Assembly (NCBI GenBank): GCA_044375625.1
Contig: JBILMH010000001.1
Location: 11,292 to 75,291, forward strand
Direction of reading: 5' to 3'
From: CAISOG01 sp044375625
GTDB taxonomy: Bacteria > Pseudomonadota > Alphaproteobacteria > CAISOG01
DNA length: 64,000 nucleotides
The translations under genes and the position numbers were made by a program. The notes below the pieces were generated by a model, which saw nothing but the letters and a program-made list of their open reading frames with translations, did no database searches and had not been told where the DNA came from. This document shows, piece after piece, positions 26,218 through 34,373 of this stretch (position 1 is its first letter; each line of letters begins with the position of its first letter).

Positions 26218-27375
26218 CTAAATGTCTTCAGCGTCGCTGATGGCCGCGCCGCCGCCCAGGCCGCCACCCTCATTGGCCTCAGCCGCCTCAGCGCTGGTAG
26301 GCTCCGCGATTAGGTTTTCGGCAACCAGGCCAGCGTTTTGTCTGATGTAGGCCTCAATACTGTCGGCCAAGGCGGGATTATCCTTCAGGAATTGTTTGGA
26401 ATTCTCGCGCCCCTGACCAATCCGTTGCCCCTGCGCGCTGAACCAGGCGCCCGATTTTTGCACCACGCCAGCGGCCTCACCCAGGTCAATCAGCTCACCA
26501 ATTTTGGAAATACCCGCGCCATAGATCATGTCGAATTCCACCTGACGGAAGGGGGGTGCCAGCTTATTTTTCACCACCTTAACCCGCGATTTTTGACCCA
26601 GGATGACATCCTTATCCTGAATTTTGCCGATGTTGCGGATATCCAAACGAACCGAGGCATAGAATTTTAGGGCGTTACCGCCGGTGGTGGTTTCGGGATT
26701 GCCCCACATCACCCCAATTTTTTGGCGCACTTGGTTCAAAAAGATCACCATGGTGCGGGAACGGGAGATAGAGGCTGTCAATTTCCGCAAAGCCTGGCTC
26801 ATCAACCGTGCCTGCAATCCCATATGGGAATCGCCCATATCCCCCTCCAACTCCGCCTTTGGTACCAGGGCGGCAACCGAATCGACCACCAACACATCCA
26901 CCGCGCCGCTGCGCACCAGGGTGTCACAAATCTCCAACGCCTGTTCCCCATGATCGGGCTGGCTGATAATCACATCGTTCAGCACCACGCCCAGCTTTTG
27001 GGCATAGGCGGGATCCAGGGCGTGCTCTGCGTCAATAAAGGCGCAGGTGCCGCCCGCCTTTTGCGCCTCAGCAATCACATGCAGCGCCAGGGTGGTTTTA
27101 CCAGAGCTTTCCGGGCCAAAAATTTCAATAATCCGCCCACGGGGCAAGCCGCCAACGCCCAGCGCGATGTCCAGGCCGAGAGATCCTGTCGAAATCACCT
27201 CAACCTCCACCGCCTGATCCCGTTGACCCAAGCGCATGACCGAGCCCTTGCCAAAGGCGCGCTCAATCTGCCCCATCGCGGCCTCTAAAGCCTTCAGGCG
27301 CTCGCCCGCCTTTTGGTCGGTGGGTTTTAATTCGGTCACATTGGTGTTGGAAGATGACGTTGCGCGAATCGACAT
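26218..27375 (-). CDS. recA: RecA recombinase
   Basis: RecA forms the nucleoprotein filament for homologous recombination and triggers LexA self-cleavage. The 385 residues carry the P-loop GPESSGKT at 87-94, the FIDAEHALDP segment, the LexA/DNA-contacting loop region QALRKLTASISRSRTMVIFLNQ and IGVMWGNPETTTGGNALKFY. The C-terminal tail is acidic and Gly/Ala-rich (EAAEANEGGGLGGG). An AGGA box lies 7 bp before the ATG. A near-consensus SOS box sits 22-37 bp upstream of the start. Confidence 0.98.
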   Translation of the reverse strand: MSIRATSSSNTNVTELKPTDQKAGERLKALEAAMGQIERAFGKGSVMRLGQRDQAVEVEVISTGSLGLDIALGVGGLPRGRIIEIFGPESSGKTTLALHVIAEAQKAGGTCAFIDAEHALDPAYAQKLGVVLNDVIISQPDHGEQALEICDTLVRSGAVDVLVVDSVAALVPKAELEGDMGDSHMGLQARLMSQALRKLTASISRSRTMVIFLNQVRQKIGVMWGNPETTTGGNALKFYASVRLDIRNIGKIQDKDVILGQKSRVKVVKNKLAPPFRQVEFDMIYGAGISKIGELIDLGEAAGVVQKSGAWFSAQGQRIGQGRENSKQFLKDNPALADSIEAYIRQNAGLVAENLIAEPTSAEAAEANEGGGLGGGAAISDAEDI

Positions 27376-27396
27376 GGGGGCATCCTGTAAGTAAGA

Positions 27397-27412
27397 GTTC
27401 CGATTGTGGTTC
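27397..27412 (-). promoter_or_regulatory. Near-consensus alphaproteobacterial SOS (LexA) box upstream of recA
   Basis: The direct repeat GTTC-N8-GTTC (27397-27400 and 27409-27412) resembles the alphaproteobacterial LexA site GTTC-N7-GTTC and lies just upstream of recA. The spacer has 8 rather than 7 bases, so binding is uncertain; position is the main support. Confidence 0.4.
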
Positions 27413-27500
27413 TAGTCATAGCGCTTTCGTTGCCTGCCCGCAACATTATGTATGCGCGGATGTAGCACGGGGGTTATCGCATCCCATCTCTCCGTCTGTT

Positions 27501-27672
27501 GTCATCCTACTCCTTGTAAGTAGGATCTCCTTAGGCTTTTACCGATTGTGCAGCGGTTAGGGTTTGAGACCCTACCCATAAAGAGTAGGATCTATGCGAT
27601 GGTATCGCCTGAAAAGCGGTGAGGATTTGAGATTCTACCCACAGGGGGTAGAATGACATTGTGAGGTGGCGA
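27501..27672. repeat. Dispersed intergenic repeat family A, copy 1 (with internal duplication)
   Basis: The block GTCATCCTACTCCTTGTAAG..TAGGATCTCCTTA (27501-27533) recurs at 36221-36253 with one mismatch. It continues as an AGCGGTTAGG..TTTGAGA segment, and its end contains the palindrome ATTCTACCC..GGGTAGAAT followed by GACATTGTGA. In this copy the AGCGGT..TTTGAGA..CTACCCA unit occurs twice in tandem, at about 27552-27590 and 27615-27655. The outer ends GTCATCC and GAATGAC are loosely complementary, as in miniature inverted-repeat elements. Confidence 0.75.
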
Positions 27673-27710
27673 CATTGCGTCCATTCTTTACCCCGCCCCC
27701 GCCATTATTT

Positions 27711-27788
27711 GCCCCCGCCCCTGTCTTTTTTCGCCCCCTCCCCTGTCTTTTTTCGCCCCCTCCCCTGTCTTTTTTCGCCCCCTCCCCC
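27711..27788 (+). repeat. 22-bp tandem repeat, three units plus partial
   Basis: The unit CGCCCCCTCCCCTGTCTTTTTT occurs at 27732-27753 and 27754-27775, with a slightly varied first unit at 27711-27731 and a partial fourth to 27788. It is an almost pure pyrimidine strand and could form unusual secondary structure. A degenerate relative (CCCCTCCCTTG then T run) lies at 35830-35852 in the other long spacer. Confidence 0.85.
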
Positions 27789-27916
27789 AACCCCCTCCCG
27801 CAAGTGGAGGGGGAACACTCCCACCCACATCGTGCCTTGTCATCTGGACTTGTCATCCAGAGGGGGCATGCTTAAACTTAGTTTTTGTGCCGCAATAGCA
27901 GATGGGGTGGGGTTGG

Positions 27917-28804
27917 ATGATTCCTTTTGATGATCGCGATGGCCTGATATGGCTGGATGGTAAGCTGGTTCCCTGGCGGGAGGCGCGCGTGCACGTGCTG
28001 ACCCATGCATTGCACTATGGCAGCGCGGTGTTTGAGGGCGAACGGGTCTATGATGGCCGCGTCTTTCGGGAACGGGATCACGCCATCCGCCTGCAAAAAT
28101 CGGCCGAAATTTTGGATTTCGAGATCCCCTTTAGCCTCGAACAAATGGCGCAAGGCGTGCAGGAATTGATTGCGCAGAACAACATCCCCAATGGCTATTT
28201 GCGGCGTTTAGCCTGGCGCGGCAGTGAGATGATCGGGGTGTCGGCGCAACACACCCGAATCCACCTGGCGATGGCGGTGTGGGAATGGCCCAGCTATTTC
28301 CCGCCGGAGTTGTTGCAGCAGGGTATCCGCCTGGCCACCTCAGACTGGGTATGCCCGCCCCCCAACGCGATGCCAACGGCCAGCAAGGCGGTGGGCAATT
28401 ACATGATCCGCACCCTGTCGAAACATAAGGCTGAGCGGGCGGGCTTTACCGATGCGCTGCTGTTGGACTGGCGTGGCAATCTGGCTGAGGCGACGGGCGC
28501 CAACCTGTTCCTGCTGATCGATGGCGCGCTGCACACCCCAACGCCCGACTGCTTTTTGAACGGTATCACCCGCCAAACCGTTATTGCCTTAGCGCGGCGG
28601 CGGGGGATTGAGGTAATCGAACGGCATATTGCGCCGTCGGAATTGGCCGCGGTGGGTGAAGTGTTCCTGACCGGAACCGCCGCGGAGGTCACGCCGGTTG
28701 GTCGTATTGATGATCGCAGCTTTGCGGTGGGCACCCTAACCCGCCAGCTGATGGCCGATTATCAGGACTTGGTGCGCGCCTCAGCCGATGATGTTGTTAT
28801 CTAG
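27917..28804 (+). CDS. ilvE: Branched-chain amino acid aminotransferase
   Basis: A fold-type IV PLP aminotransferase that interconverts Leu, Ile and Val with their 2-oxo acids. The PLP lysine is K157 in the ASKAVGNYM segment (numbered from the ATG at 27917), next to the position of E. coli K159. Other motifs are LHYGSAVFEGER, EATGANLFLL and LTGTAAEVTPVGRID. The frame opens at 27902, but a GGGGTGGGG ribosome-like stretch directly precedes 27917 and homologues start at MIPFDDRDGLIW, so I choose the second ATG (295 residues). It ends overlapping the olsB frame. Confidence 0.95.
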   Translation: MIPFDDRDGLIWLDGKLVPWREARVHVLTHALHYGSAVFEGERVYDGRVFRERDHAIRLQKSAEILDFEIPFSLEQMAQGVQELIAQNNIPNGYLRRLAWRGSEMIGVSAQHTRIHLAMAVWEWPSYFPPELLQQGIRLATSDWVCPPPNAMPTASKAVGNYMIRTLSKHKAERAGFTDALLLDWRGNLAEATGANLFLLIDGALHTPTPDCFLNGITRQTVIALARRRGIEVIERHIAPSELAAVGEVFLTGTAAEVTPVGRIDDRSFAVGTLTRQLMADYQDLVRASADDVVI

Positions 28805-29723
28805 GTTGCCAGATGCCGTCGAACCCGCTAGTGATAGTCTCATGATAACAAGCTCTGTTCAATCTGGCGCGGTGCAGCTGCCTGAAATGGCTGATACCGA
28901 ACACTTCCAGTTCTCTGATCGTGGTTTCGAACCGATTGTGGTGGAATCCATGGAGATTCGCCTGGCCAGAACCCCTGAGGAGGTTTTGGCATCGCAACGG
29001 CTGCGCTATGAGGTGTTTTATGAAGAAATGGGGGCAACCCCCATTCGCCAGATGGCAGAATTGCGCCGTGACTATGATGCCTATGACCGCTACTGCGACC
29101 ATTTGTTGGTGTTCGATCGTAGGCGGCCAGAGGGCGCACAGGTGGTGGGCACCTATCGCCTGATTACCCGCGACGTTGCCAAACAAATGGGACAATTTTA
29201 CTCAGCCAGTGAGTATGATATCAGCAAGATTTTGGACTATCCTGGTGAGCTTTTGGAGTTTGGTCGTTCCTGCGTGATGCGTAGCTATCGGACGTTCCCG
29301 GTGATGCAACTGCTGTGGCGCGGGATTGCCGCCTATATCTTTACCCACCAGGTGGAAATGATGTTTGGGGTGGCCAGCTTCCCTGGTCAGGATGTGCAGG
29401 CGCTTCGCGAACCGCTGAGCTTTCTGTATCACCATCATTTGGCACCAATTGAGCGGCGGGCGGTCTGTTTGCCCCAACATTATGTCGATATGAACCTGTT
29501 GCCTTCAGATCAGGTGCACACCAAGTCGGTGATGAATAAGCTGCCCCCCCTGATTAAGGGGTATTTGCGGGTGGGTGCCTGGGTGGGCGATGGTGCCTAT
29601 ATCGATCGGCAATGGAATTCTGTTGATGTCTTTATTTTGGTGAAGACTGATAAAATTACCCCGAAATACATGGAACATTATGGCTTAAGCGGGGTTGTCA
29701 ACGATCCACTTTTGCCAGAGTAG
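28788..29723 (+). CDS. olsB: OlsB-type L-ornithine N-alpha-acyltransferase
   Basis: This GNAT-related enzyme moves a 3-hydroxyacyl chain from acyl-ACP to ornithine, the first step of ornithine-lipid synthesis. Family features are the IRLARTPEEVLASQRLRYEVFYEEMGA start of the domain, the CDHLLVFD and VGTYRLI strands, and LLEFGRSCVMRSYRT, with FGVASFPG further on. It is directly followed (9 bp) by an olsA-type acyltransferase, which strongly supports the assignment. Start is uncertain: the ATG at 28788 overlaps ilvE by 17 bp, and 28842 (MITSSVQSG) is an alternative. The conserved domain begins only around residue 56. Confidence 0.88.
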   Translation: MMLLSRLPDAVEPASDSLMITSSVQSGAVQLPEMADTEHFQFSDRGFEPIVVESMEIRLARTPEEVLASQRLRYEVFYEEMGATPIRQMAELRRDYDAYDRYCDHLLVFDRRRPEGAQVVGTYRLITRDVAKQMGQFYSASEYDISKILDYPGELLEFGRSCVMRSYRTFPVMQLLWRGIAAYIFTHQVEMMFGVASFPGQDVQALREPLSFLYHHHLAPIERRAVCLPQHYVDMNLLPSDQVHTKSVMNKLPPLIKGYLRVGAWVGDGAYIDRQWNSVDVFILVKTDKITPKYMEHYGLSGVVNDPLLPE

Positions 29724-29732
29724 GATAGGGCA

Positions 29733-30650
29733 GTGTTAGCGGTTGGCCGATTACTGGCGTTCGTGCTGGTCACCCTGCTGTTGATACCTGTGCAAGTGGT
29801 GATGTGCCGTTTGCCTGGTCGTGCCCCATTTTGGATTACCAAATTTTACCACCGACTTTGTTGCCGATTGTTTGGCATTCGCCGCATTGTGCGCGGGCGC
29901 CGCAAATTGCCTAAGGGCATGCCCCGCCTGATTGTTGCCAATCATCTATCCTATTTGGATATCACGGTGTTGGGATCGCTGCTGCCTGCCAGTTTTATTG
30001 CCAAGTCCGAAATTGCCAAATGGCCTTTATTTGGTTTGTTGGCCAAGCTGCAAAAATCCCTGTTTGTCAAACGCAGCTCAGAACAAACCGCCAAACAACT
30101 GCATGATATGCGGGCACGTTTTCACAATGGCGACACCCTGATTTTGTTTGCTGAGGGAACGTCGGGGGATGGAACGCGGCTGTTGCCCTTTAAGTCATCG
30201 CTGTTTGGCATTATCAACAGGTTGGATGACCAGCCGTTGGTGGTGCAACCCGTGGTGATCAGCTATGTCGCCTGCAACGGTATTCCGGTTGGCCGTAACG
30301 AGCTGCCCCATCTGGCCTGGTATGGGGATATGAGTATTTTGAGCCACGGATGGAACATGCTAAAAATTGGTCGTATCCAGGTGCTGATAGACTTTTTGGA
30401 TCCGATGACGGTTCAGGCTAGCGATAACCGTAAGCGGATTAGCGAGCAGTGCTTTGAGGTGATGCGCCAAACCTATGAACAGAATATGCGTAGCTGGTCA
30501 GCGGTGGATGGCATCCCCAGGCGACCACGCAGCCTGCGCCAACGCCTAAGCCGTAAGCCGATGGCGGCGATTGCCGCTACCCCTGCTGCTCCTGCCAGCA
30601 CCGCATCCGCAACAAAAGTGCCTTCCCCCGACAATCAGGCCGTGGCCTAA
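29733..30650 (+). CDS. olsA: OlsA/PlsC-type 1-acylglycerol-3-phosphate (lyso-ornithine lipid) acyltransferase
   Basis: A membrane-associated acyltransferase with the catalytic NHLSYLD motif (N-H-x4-D) at residues 70-76 and the EGT glycerophosphate-binding motif at 141-143. An N-terminal hydrophobic helix (LLAFVLVTLLLIPVQVVM) anchors it. The start codon is GTG. Next to olsB, its likely substrate is lyso-ornithine lipid, although enzymes of this family may also act in phosphatidic-acid synthesis. The C-terminal tail is basic and then Ala/Pro-rich. The olsB-plsC-miaB order is common in alphaproteobacteria. Confidence 0.9.
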   Translation: MLAVGRLLAFVLVTLLLIPVQVVMCRLPGRAPFWITKFYHRLCCRLFGIRRIVRGRRKLPKGMPRLIVANHLSYLDITVLGSLLPASFIAKSEIAKWPLFGLLAKLQKSLFVKRSSEQTAKQLHDMRARFHNGDTLILFAEGTSGDGTRLLPFKSSLFGIINRLDDQPLVVQPVVISYVACNGIPVGRNELPHLAWYGDMSILSHGWNMLKIGRIQVLIDFLDPMTVQASDNRKRISEQCFEVMRQTYEQNMRSWSAVDGIPRRPRSLRQRLSRKPMAAIAATPAAPASTASATKVPSPDNQAVA

Positions 30651-30655
30651 TTGGG

Positions 30656-31111
30656 ATGGAAGCGGCGGAAGGATTAGAGAGGGCGGTGGCGATGGCGGCA
30701 TCCGATCTGCTGGTACGGGCGGGGCAGCCCGCCGATCTACCCTGGCTGAATCAGGTTAGTCCTGAGTCACAGGCGGCGTGGCGTGATGCCTTTGGTGCCA
30801 ACCCGCCGTTGGCGCTGTTGATTGCTGAGCTGGCGGGGCATCCCGTGGGCTATTTGGCGCATCATCCGGGTTATAACGTCGAAACGGCGGAGCGCGGCTG
30901 GCACATCATCGACCTGTTGGTGATGCCGTCGCATCGTCGCCAGGGGGTGGCCAGCGCGCTGTTCGCCATCGCCCGCCATCAGTGCAGGCAGGAAGGCGGG
31001 GGGTGGATGAGCTGGACAATTGATCTTAGCAATCATGATGCCCAAGCGTTTTACCGTCGTCATGGTGCCCATGTAACGTCAAGCTTGCGAATCATGCATG
31101 TCCATTGCTAA
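30656..31111 (+). CDS. GNAT-family N-acetyltransferase
   Basis: A 151-residue GNAT with the acetyl-CoA loop at IDLLVMPSHRRQGVASALFA (R-R-x-G-x-A) and the C-terminal AQAFYRRHGAHV segment typical of the fold. Residues 1-18 may not be translated, since the ATG at 30689 also fits. It starts 5 bp after olsA and so is probably in that operon. RimI, which usually accompanies tsaB near this region in relatives, is one candidate identity, but the sequence does not show RimI-specific features. The substrate is unknown. Confidence 0.8.
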   Translation: MEAAEGLERAVAMAASDLLVRAGQPADLPWLNQVSPESQAAWRDAFGANPPLALLIAELAGHPVGYLAHHPGYNVETAERGWHIIDLLVMPSHRRQGVASALFAIARHQCRQEGGGWMSWTIDLSNHDAQAFYRRHGAHVTSSLRIMHVHC

Positions 31112-31172
31112 AACCATTTTTGGTTGAAACTGCTTTGGGTGGATTTTTTGGGGAAAAAGGACGGGAAACAAC

Positions 31173-32606
31173 ATGACCAACAAAAAACTGTATATCAAAA
31201 CCTATGGTTGCCAGATGAATGTTTATGATTCTGGCAAAATGGCTGACGCGCTGTCGGTGCAGGGCTATGAGATGACAGAGCAGGTGGCGGATGCCGATAT
31301 GGTGGTCATCAACACTTGTCATATTCGGGAAAAGGCGGCGGAAAAGCTGTATTCCGATCTGGGGCGTCTTAAACCCTTTAAGCTGGCACGGCGGGAGCAG
31401 GGGCAGGACATGATCATCACCGTCGCGGGCTGCGTCGCGCAGGCCGAGGGGGCGGAGGTGTTTGAGCGCGCCCCCTTTGTGGATATTGTGGTCGGATCCC
31501 AGGCCTATCACCGCCTGCCCGCAATGGTGGGGGAGGCGGAGTCGATGCACCGCGCCGGGCGCAAGGTTCGCCGCCGCCTGTTGGACACCGATTTCCCCAG
31601 TGAGAGCAAATTTGATGACCTGCCCGCCGCGCAGACGGGCAACATTTCCGCCTTTTTAGCGGTGCAGGAAGGGTGCGACAAGTTTTGCAGCTTTTGCGTG
31701 GTGCCCTATACCCGTGGCGCGGAGTTTTCGCGTCCAGCCGATCAGATTCTGGCGGAGGCGCGCAATTTGGTGGCAAAGGGGGGGCGCGAAATCACCCTGT
31801 TAGGGCAAAATGTTAACGCCTGGCATGGGATTGCCCCCACTGCCGCCAGCCATGCGGCTGGCAGTTCAGAATGGGGATTGGGACGGCTGATTCAGGAGTT
31901 GGCGGAGATTCCTGGCCTGGCACGCCTACGTTACACCACCAGTCACCCGCGTGACATGGCCGATGACCTAATCGCCGCGCATGCCGAGGTGCCGCAACTG
32001 ATGCCCTATCTGCACCTGCCCGTCCAGTCAGGCTCCGATGCCATTCTTAAGGCGATGAACCGCAAACACAACGCCGATGACTATCGCCGCCTGGTGGATC
32101 GGATTCGCGCCGCCGCCCCCAACCTGGCGCTGTCTTCAGACTTTATTGTCGGTTTTCCTGGCGAAAGTGATGCGGATTTTGCCGACACCCTGCGCCTAAT
32201 CCGCGATGTTACCTATGCCCAGGCCTTTTCCTTTGCCTACAGCGTGCGGCCAGGTACGCCGGCGGGCGAAATGGGCGCGCAACTGTCGCGCCAGGTTAAG
32301 GAGGAACGCTTGGCGGAGCTGCAAGCCCTGCTGCGTGACCAACAGACCGCCTTTAACCAAAGCAAGATTGGGCAGGTGATGCCCGTGCTGTTTGTTGAGG
32401 CGGGGCGGAAGCCTGGCCAGCTGTTGGGCAAATCGCCCTGGTTGCAATCCGTGCATCTGATGGGGGATCCGCGCCTGATTGGTCACATTCTGGACGTTCG
32501 GATTAAGGATGGCCACCTTAACAGCCTTAGCGGCGAATTCCTGATGACCGAGGGGGATGAGGATGATTGGGGCGACGACCACGCCGCCTGCTGCGCGGGT
32601 CATTGA
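31173..32606 (+). CDS. miaB: MiaB, tRNA-2-methylthio-N6-isopentenyladenosine synthase
   Basis: A radical-SAM methylthiotransferase that converts i6A37 to ms2i6A37 in tRNAs reading UNN codons. The N-terminal UPF0004 domain starts YIKTYGCQMNVYDSGKM and has three cysteines for the auxiliary cluster (C at YGCQM, NTCHIRE, AGCVAQ). The radical-SAM motif is C168-x3-C172-x2-C175 (GCDKFCSFC). The TRAM domain lies around 395-460, and a His/Asp-rich tail ends in HAACCAGH. Length 477 is normal. phoH normally follows at once; here a toxin-antitoxin module has been placed between. Confidence 0.97.
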   Translation: MTNKKLYIKTYGCQMNVYDSGKMADALSVQGYEMTEQVADADMVVINTCHIREKAAEKLYSDLGRLKPFKLARREQGQDMIITVAGCVAQAEGAEVFERAPFVDIVVGSQAYHRLPAMVGEAESMHRAGRKVRRRLLDTDFPSESKFDDLPAAQTGNISAFLAVQEGCDKFCSFCVVPYTRGAEFSRPADQILAEARNLVAKGGREITLLGQNVNAWHGIAPTAASHAAGSSEWGLGRLIQELAEIPGLARLRYTTSHPRDMADDLIAAHAEVPQLMPYLHLPVQSGSDAILKAMNRKHNADDYRRLVDRIRAAAPNLALSSDFIVGFPGESDADFADTLRLIRDVTYAQAFSFAYSVRPGTPAGEMGAQLSRQVKEERLAELQALLRDQQTAFNQSKIGQVMPVLFVEAGRKPGQLLGKSPWLQSVHLMGDPRLIGHILDVRIKDGHLNSLSGEFLMTEGDEDDWGDDHAACCAGH

Positions 32607-32637
32607 TGGGGTGATAAAAAAATTCCCCAAATGTTCA

Positions 32638-32666
32638 TTGTGTACAAACAAACAAAATGGTACAAT
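32638..32666 (+). promoter_or_regulatory. Candidate sigma-70-type promoter of the first parDE module
   Basis: TTGTGT (32638-32643) and TACAAT (32661-32666) are separated by exactly 17 bp, 45 bp upstream of the antitoxin ATG. Four-base GTAC arms flank the spacer (32642-32645 and 32660-32663). Confidence 0.45.
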
Positions 32667-32677
32667 TGCCCTTGGGT

Positions 32678-32695
32678 CAAACAAAATATTGTTTG
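32678..32695. promoter_or_regulatory. Palindromic operator upstream of the antitoxin gene
   Basis: CAAACAA (32678-32684) and TTGTTTG (32689-32695) form a perfect palindrome around AATA, immediately downstream of the predicted -10. A related CAAACAAA half-site lies at 32645-32656. This is the expected place for autorepression by the antitoxin; binding is an inference. Confidence 0.55.
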
Positions 32696-32710
32696 TTGGA
32701 AAGGTGTGAC

Positions 32711-32980
32711 ATGAGCCGTATATCAATTGAAGTAAGTCCAGAGCAGCACCAACGCCTTAAGGCTTTTGCTGCTTTGCGCGGTGAAACTATCAAAGATTAC
32801 ATTTTGGGCTGTGCCTTGCCGCCATCAGCGTCTGCAGAGGTTTTGACGGAGGAACAGGCCTTGCAAGAGCTTGAGCAACTATTGCTTCCTCGTGTTGAAG
32901 CGATTAAACGCGGCGAGATCAGTGCCAAAAGCTTTGAGGAAATTATCGCCGAAGCACGCAATGAGGCGGCAGCGTTGTGA
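32711..32980 (+). CDS. Antitoxin of a ParDE-type module (ribbon-helix-helix-like)
   Basis: An 89-residue protein with an N-terminal RISIEVSPEQHQRLKAFAALRGETIKDYIL segment, a ribbon-helix-helix DNA-binding pattern. A Glu-rich C-terminal region (EEQALQELEQLL to FEEIIAEARNEA) would wrap the toxin. The frame runs back to 32657, but the start at 32711 has a GGAAAGG box and the domain begins there. Its stop overlaps the toxin GTG by 4 bp. The module sits between miaB and phoH, genes that are usually adjacent, so it is an insertion into a conserved operon. Confidence 0.85.
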   Translation: MSRISIEVSPEQHQRLKAFAALRGETIKDYILGCALPPSASAEVLTEEQALQELEQLLLPRVEAIKRGEISAKSFEEIIAEARNEAAAL

Positions 32981-33288
32981 AACCTTTTTGCATTTCTGTT
33001 GCAGCTGAAAAAGATTTAAAACAGATTTGGCGATATACCGCTCAACATTATGGTATATTGCAAGCGGATTTATATACTAATGTTCTGCTGTTAGGGTGTC
33101 AAAAAATCGCCCAGCAACCGTTGGTCTTTCTCTCTCTTAGATTGGCCAACCAAGATTTTAGAGTGTATCGATATAAGAATCATTATATTTTGTATTTAGT
33201 TGCTGATGATAAGGTTGTAATTGTTGCATTTTTTCATGAGCGCATGGATATAATGGTTCGACTAAGAGCAAGGTTAGAAAATAGTTAA
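32977..33288 (+). CDS. ParE/RelE-superfamily toxin
   Basis: A 103-residue toxin-like protein starting at a GTG. The pattern ISVAAEKDLKQIWRYTAQHYG, then FRVYRYKNHYILYLVADDKVVIVAFFHERMDIMVRL, matches ParE, including the R-x-Y...ILYxV core and the terminal VIVAFFHERMD strand. Its DNA is AT-richer than miaB and phoH. ParE toxins inhibit DNA gyrase; RelE relatives cut mRNA. The fold supports the superfamily only, with ParE the better match. It is translationally coupled to the antitoxin. Confidence 0.85.
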   Translation: MKPFCISVAAEKDLKQIWRYTAQHYGILQADLYTNVLLLGCQKIAQQPLVFLSLRLANQDFRVYRYKNHYILYLVADDKVVIVAFFHERMDIMVRLRARLENS

Positions 33289-33398
33289 AGAAAAGCCCCC
33301 CCCAAAGTTTTTTCGCCACCAGCCCCTCCGCATGGCTAGCCAAATGTGGTGGCGGGGGGTATGCTAAGGGAATACAGCAACCCCCTACTGTTTTTGCC

Positions 33399-34373
33399 GT
33401 GTCACCACAACCACCCCCACCATCCTTAACGGCTAATGAGCCGTTGCATCTGCAATTCGACAACAACAGCCTGTTGCCCAATTTGTTTGGCCAGCATGAA
33501 GCGAATCTGCACCAAATCGAAAAATCTTTGGGCGTTACCCTGTCCACCCGTGGCAACCGCGTGGCGATTGCGGGTTCCCCCTCTATGGTGGAGGCCGCCC
33601 GTCAGGTGCTGATCCTGCTGTACGAACGCGCCAAGCGCGGCGTGGTGCTGGACGGGGGGGAGATTGATGCGGCAATCCGCGCAACCGCCGCTGAGCCTGG
33701 CAACCAATTGTTTGTTGAGGGCGGCGGTATCAAAACCCGCAAACGCTATGTTGAACCACGCACCGCTGGCCAGCGCGCCTATGTTGAGGCGTTGCAGAAA
33801 CATGACATGGTGTTCGGGGTGGGGCCCGCCGGGACGGGCAAAACCTATCTGGCGATGGCGATGGGGGTGGCGATGTTGGCCGCCAACCAGGTCGATCGCA
33901 TCATCCTGTCACGGCCAGCGGTTGAGGCGGGGGAGCGGTTAGGATTTCTGCCCGGCGATCTTAAGGAAAAGGTCGATCCCTATCTGCGGCCGCTGTACGA
34001 CGCGCTGTACGACATGATGCCGTCGGATCAGGCCGCCAGGCGGATGGAAACGGGGGAGATTGAAATTGCGCCGCTGGCCTTTATGCGTGGCCGTACCCTG
34101 CACCACGCCTATGTAATTTTGGATGAGGCGCAAAACAGCACCACCGCACAAATGAAAATGTTCCTGACCCGTTTGGGGGAGGGGAGTAAGATGGTGATTA
34201 CGGGGGATCTTACCCAAATCGACCTGCCATCGGGGCAACGGTCAGGCCTGGCGGAGGCGGTTGATATTCTGAACGGCGTGCCCGGCATTGCCATTACCCG
34301 CTTCACCGATCAGGATGTTGTGCGTCACCCATTGGTCGGTCGTATTATTCGAGCCTATGACGCAAAATCCTGA
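33399..34373 (+). CDS. phoH: PhoH/YbeZ-family ATPase
   Basis: A 324-residue PhoH-like P-loop ATPase linked in other bacteria to rRNA maturation with YbeY. The Walker A GPAGTGKT is at residues 142-149; DEAQNST and GDLTQIDLP are further motifs. An N-terminal KH-like region precedes (LGVTLSTRGNRVAIAG). The start codon appears to be GTG (33399). The spacer before it contains a C-rich run. It is followed by ybeY with overlapping or abutting frames, the standard order. Confidence 0.95.
   Translation: MSPQPPPPSLTANEPLHLQFDNNSLLPNLFGQHEANLHQIEKSLGVTLSTRGNRVAIAGSPSMVEAARQVLILLYERAKRGVVLDGGEIDAAIRATAAEPGNQLFVEGGGIKTRKRYVEPRTAGQRAYVEALQKHDMVFGVGPAGTGKTYLAMAMGVAMLAANQVDRIILSRPAVEAGERLGFLPGDLKEKVDPYLRPLYDALYDMMPSDQAARRMETGEIEIAPLAFMRGRTLHHAYVILDEAQNSTTAQMKMFLTRLGEGSKMVITGDLTQIDLPSGQRSGLAEAVDILNGVPGIAITRFTDQDVVRHPLVGRIIRAYDAKS

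Larger units (their letters stand above)
27376..27901. other. 526-bp repeat-rich spacer between recA and ilvE
   Basis: No gene is seen here. The recA promoter side is followed by a dispersed-repeat copy (27501-27672), a pyrimidine-rich 22-bp tandem repeat (27711-27788) and a C/G-rich palindromic stretch to about 27830. The GC-rich part has low-complexity open frames on both strands, which I do not regard as genes. The promoter of ilvE must lie within the last 100 bp. Confidence 0.8.

Noticed and set aside
27661..27930. Overlapping open frames in the C-rich spacer before ilvE
   Set aside because: They encode Pro/Phe/Ser low-complexity sequence from tandem repeats and lack ribosome sites.
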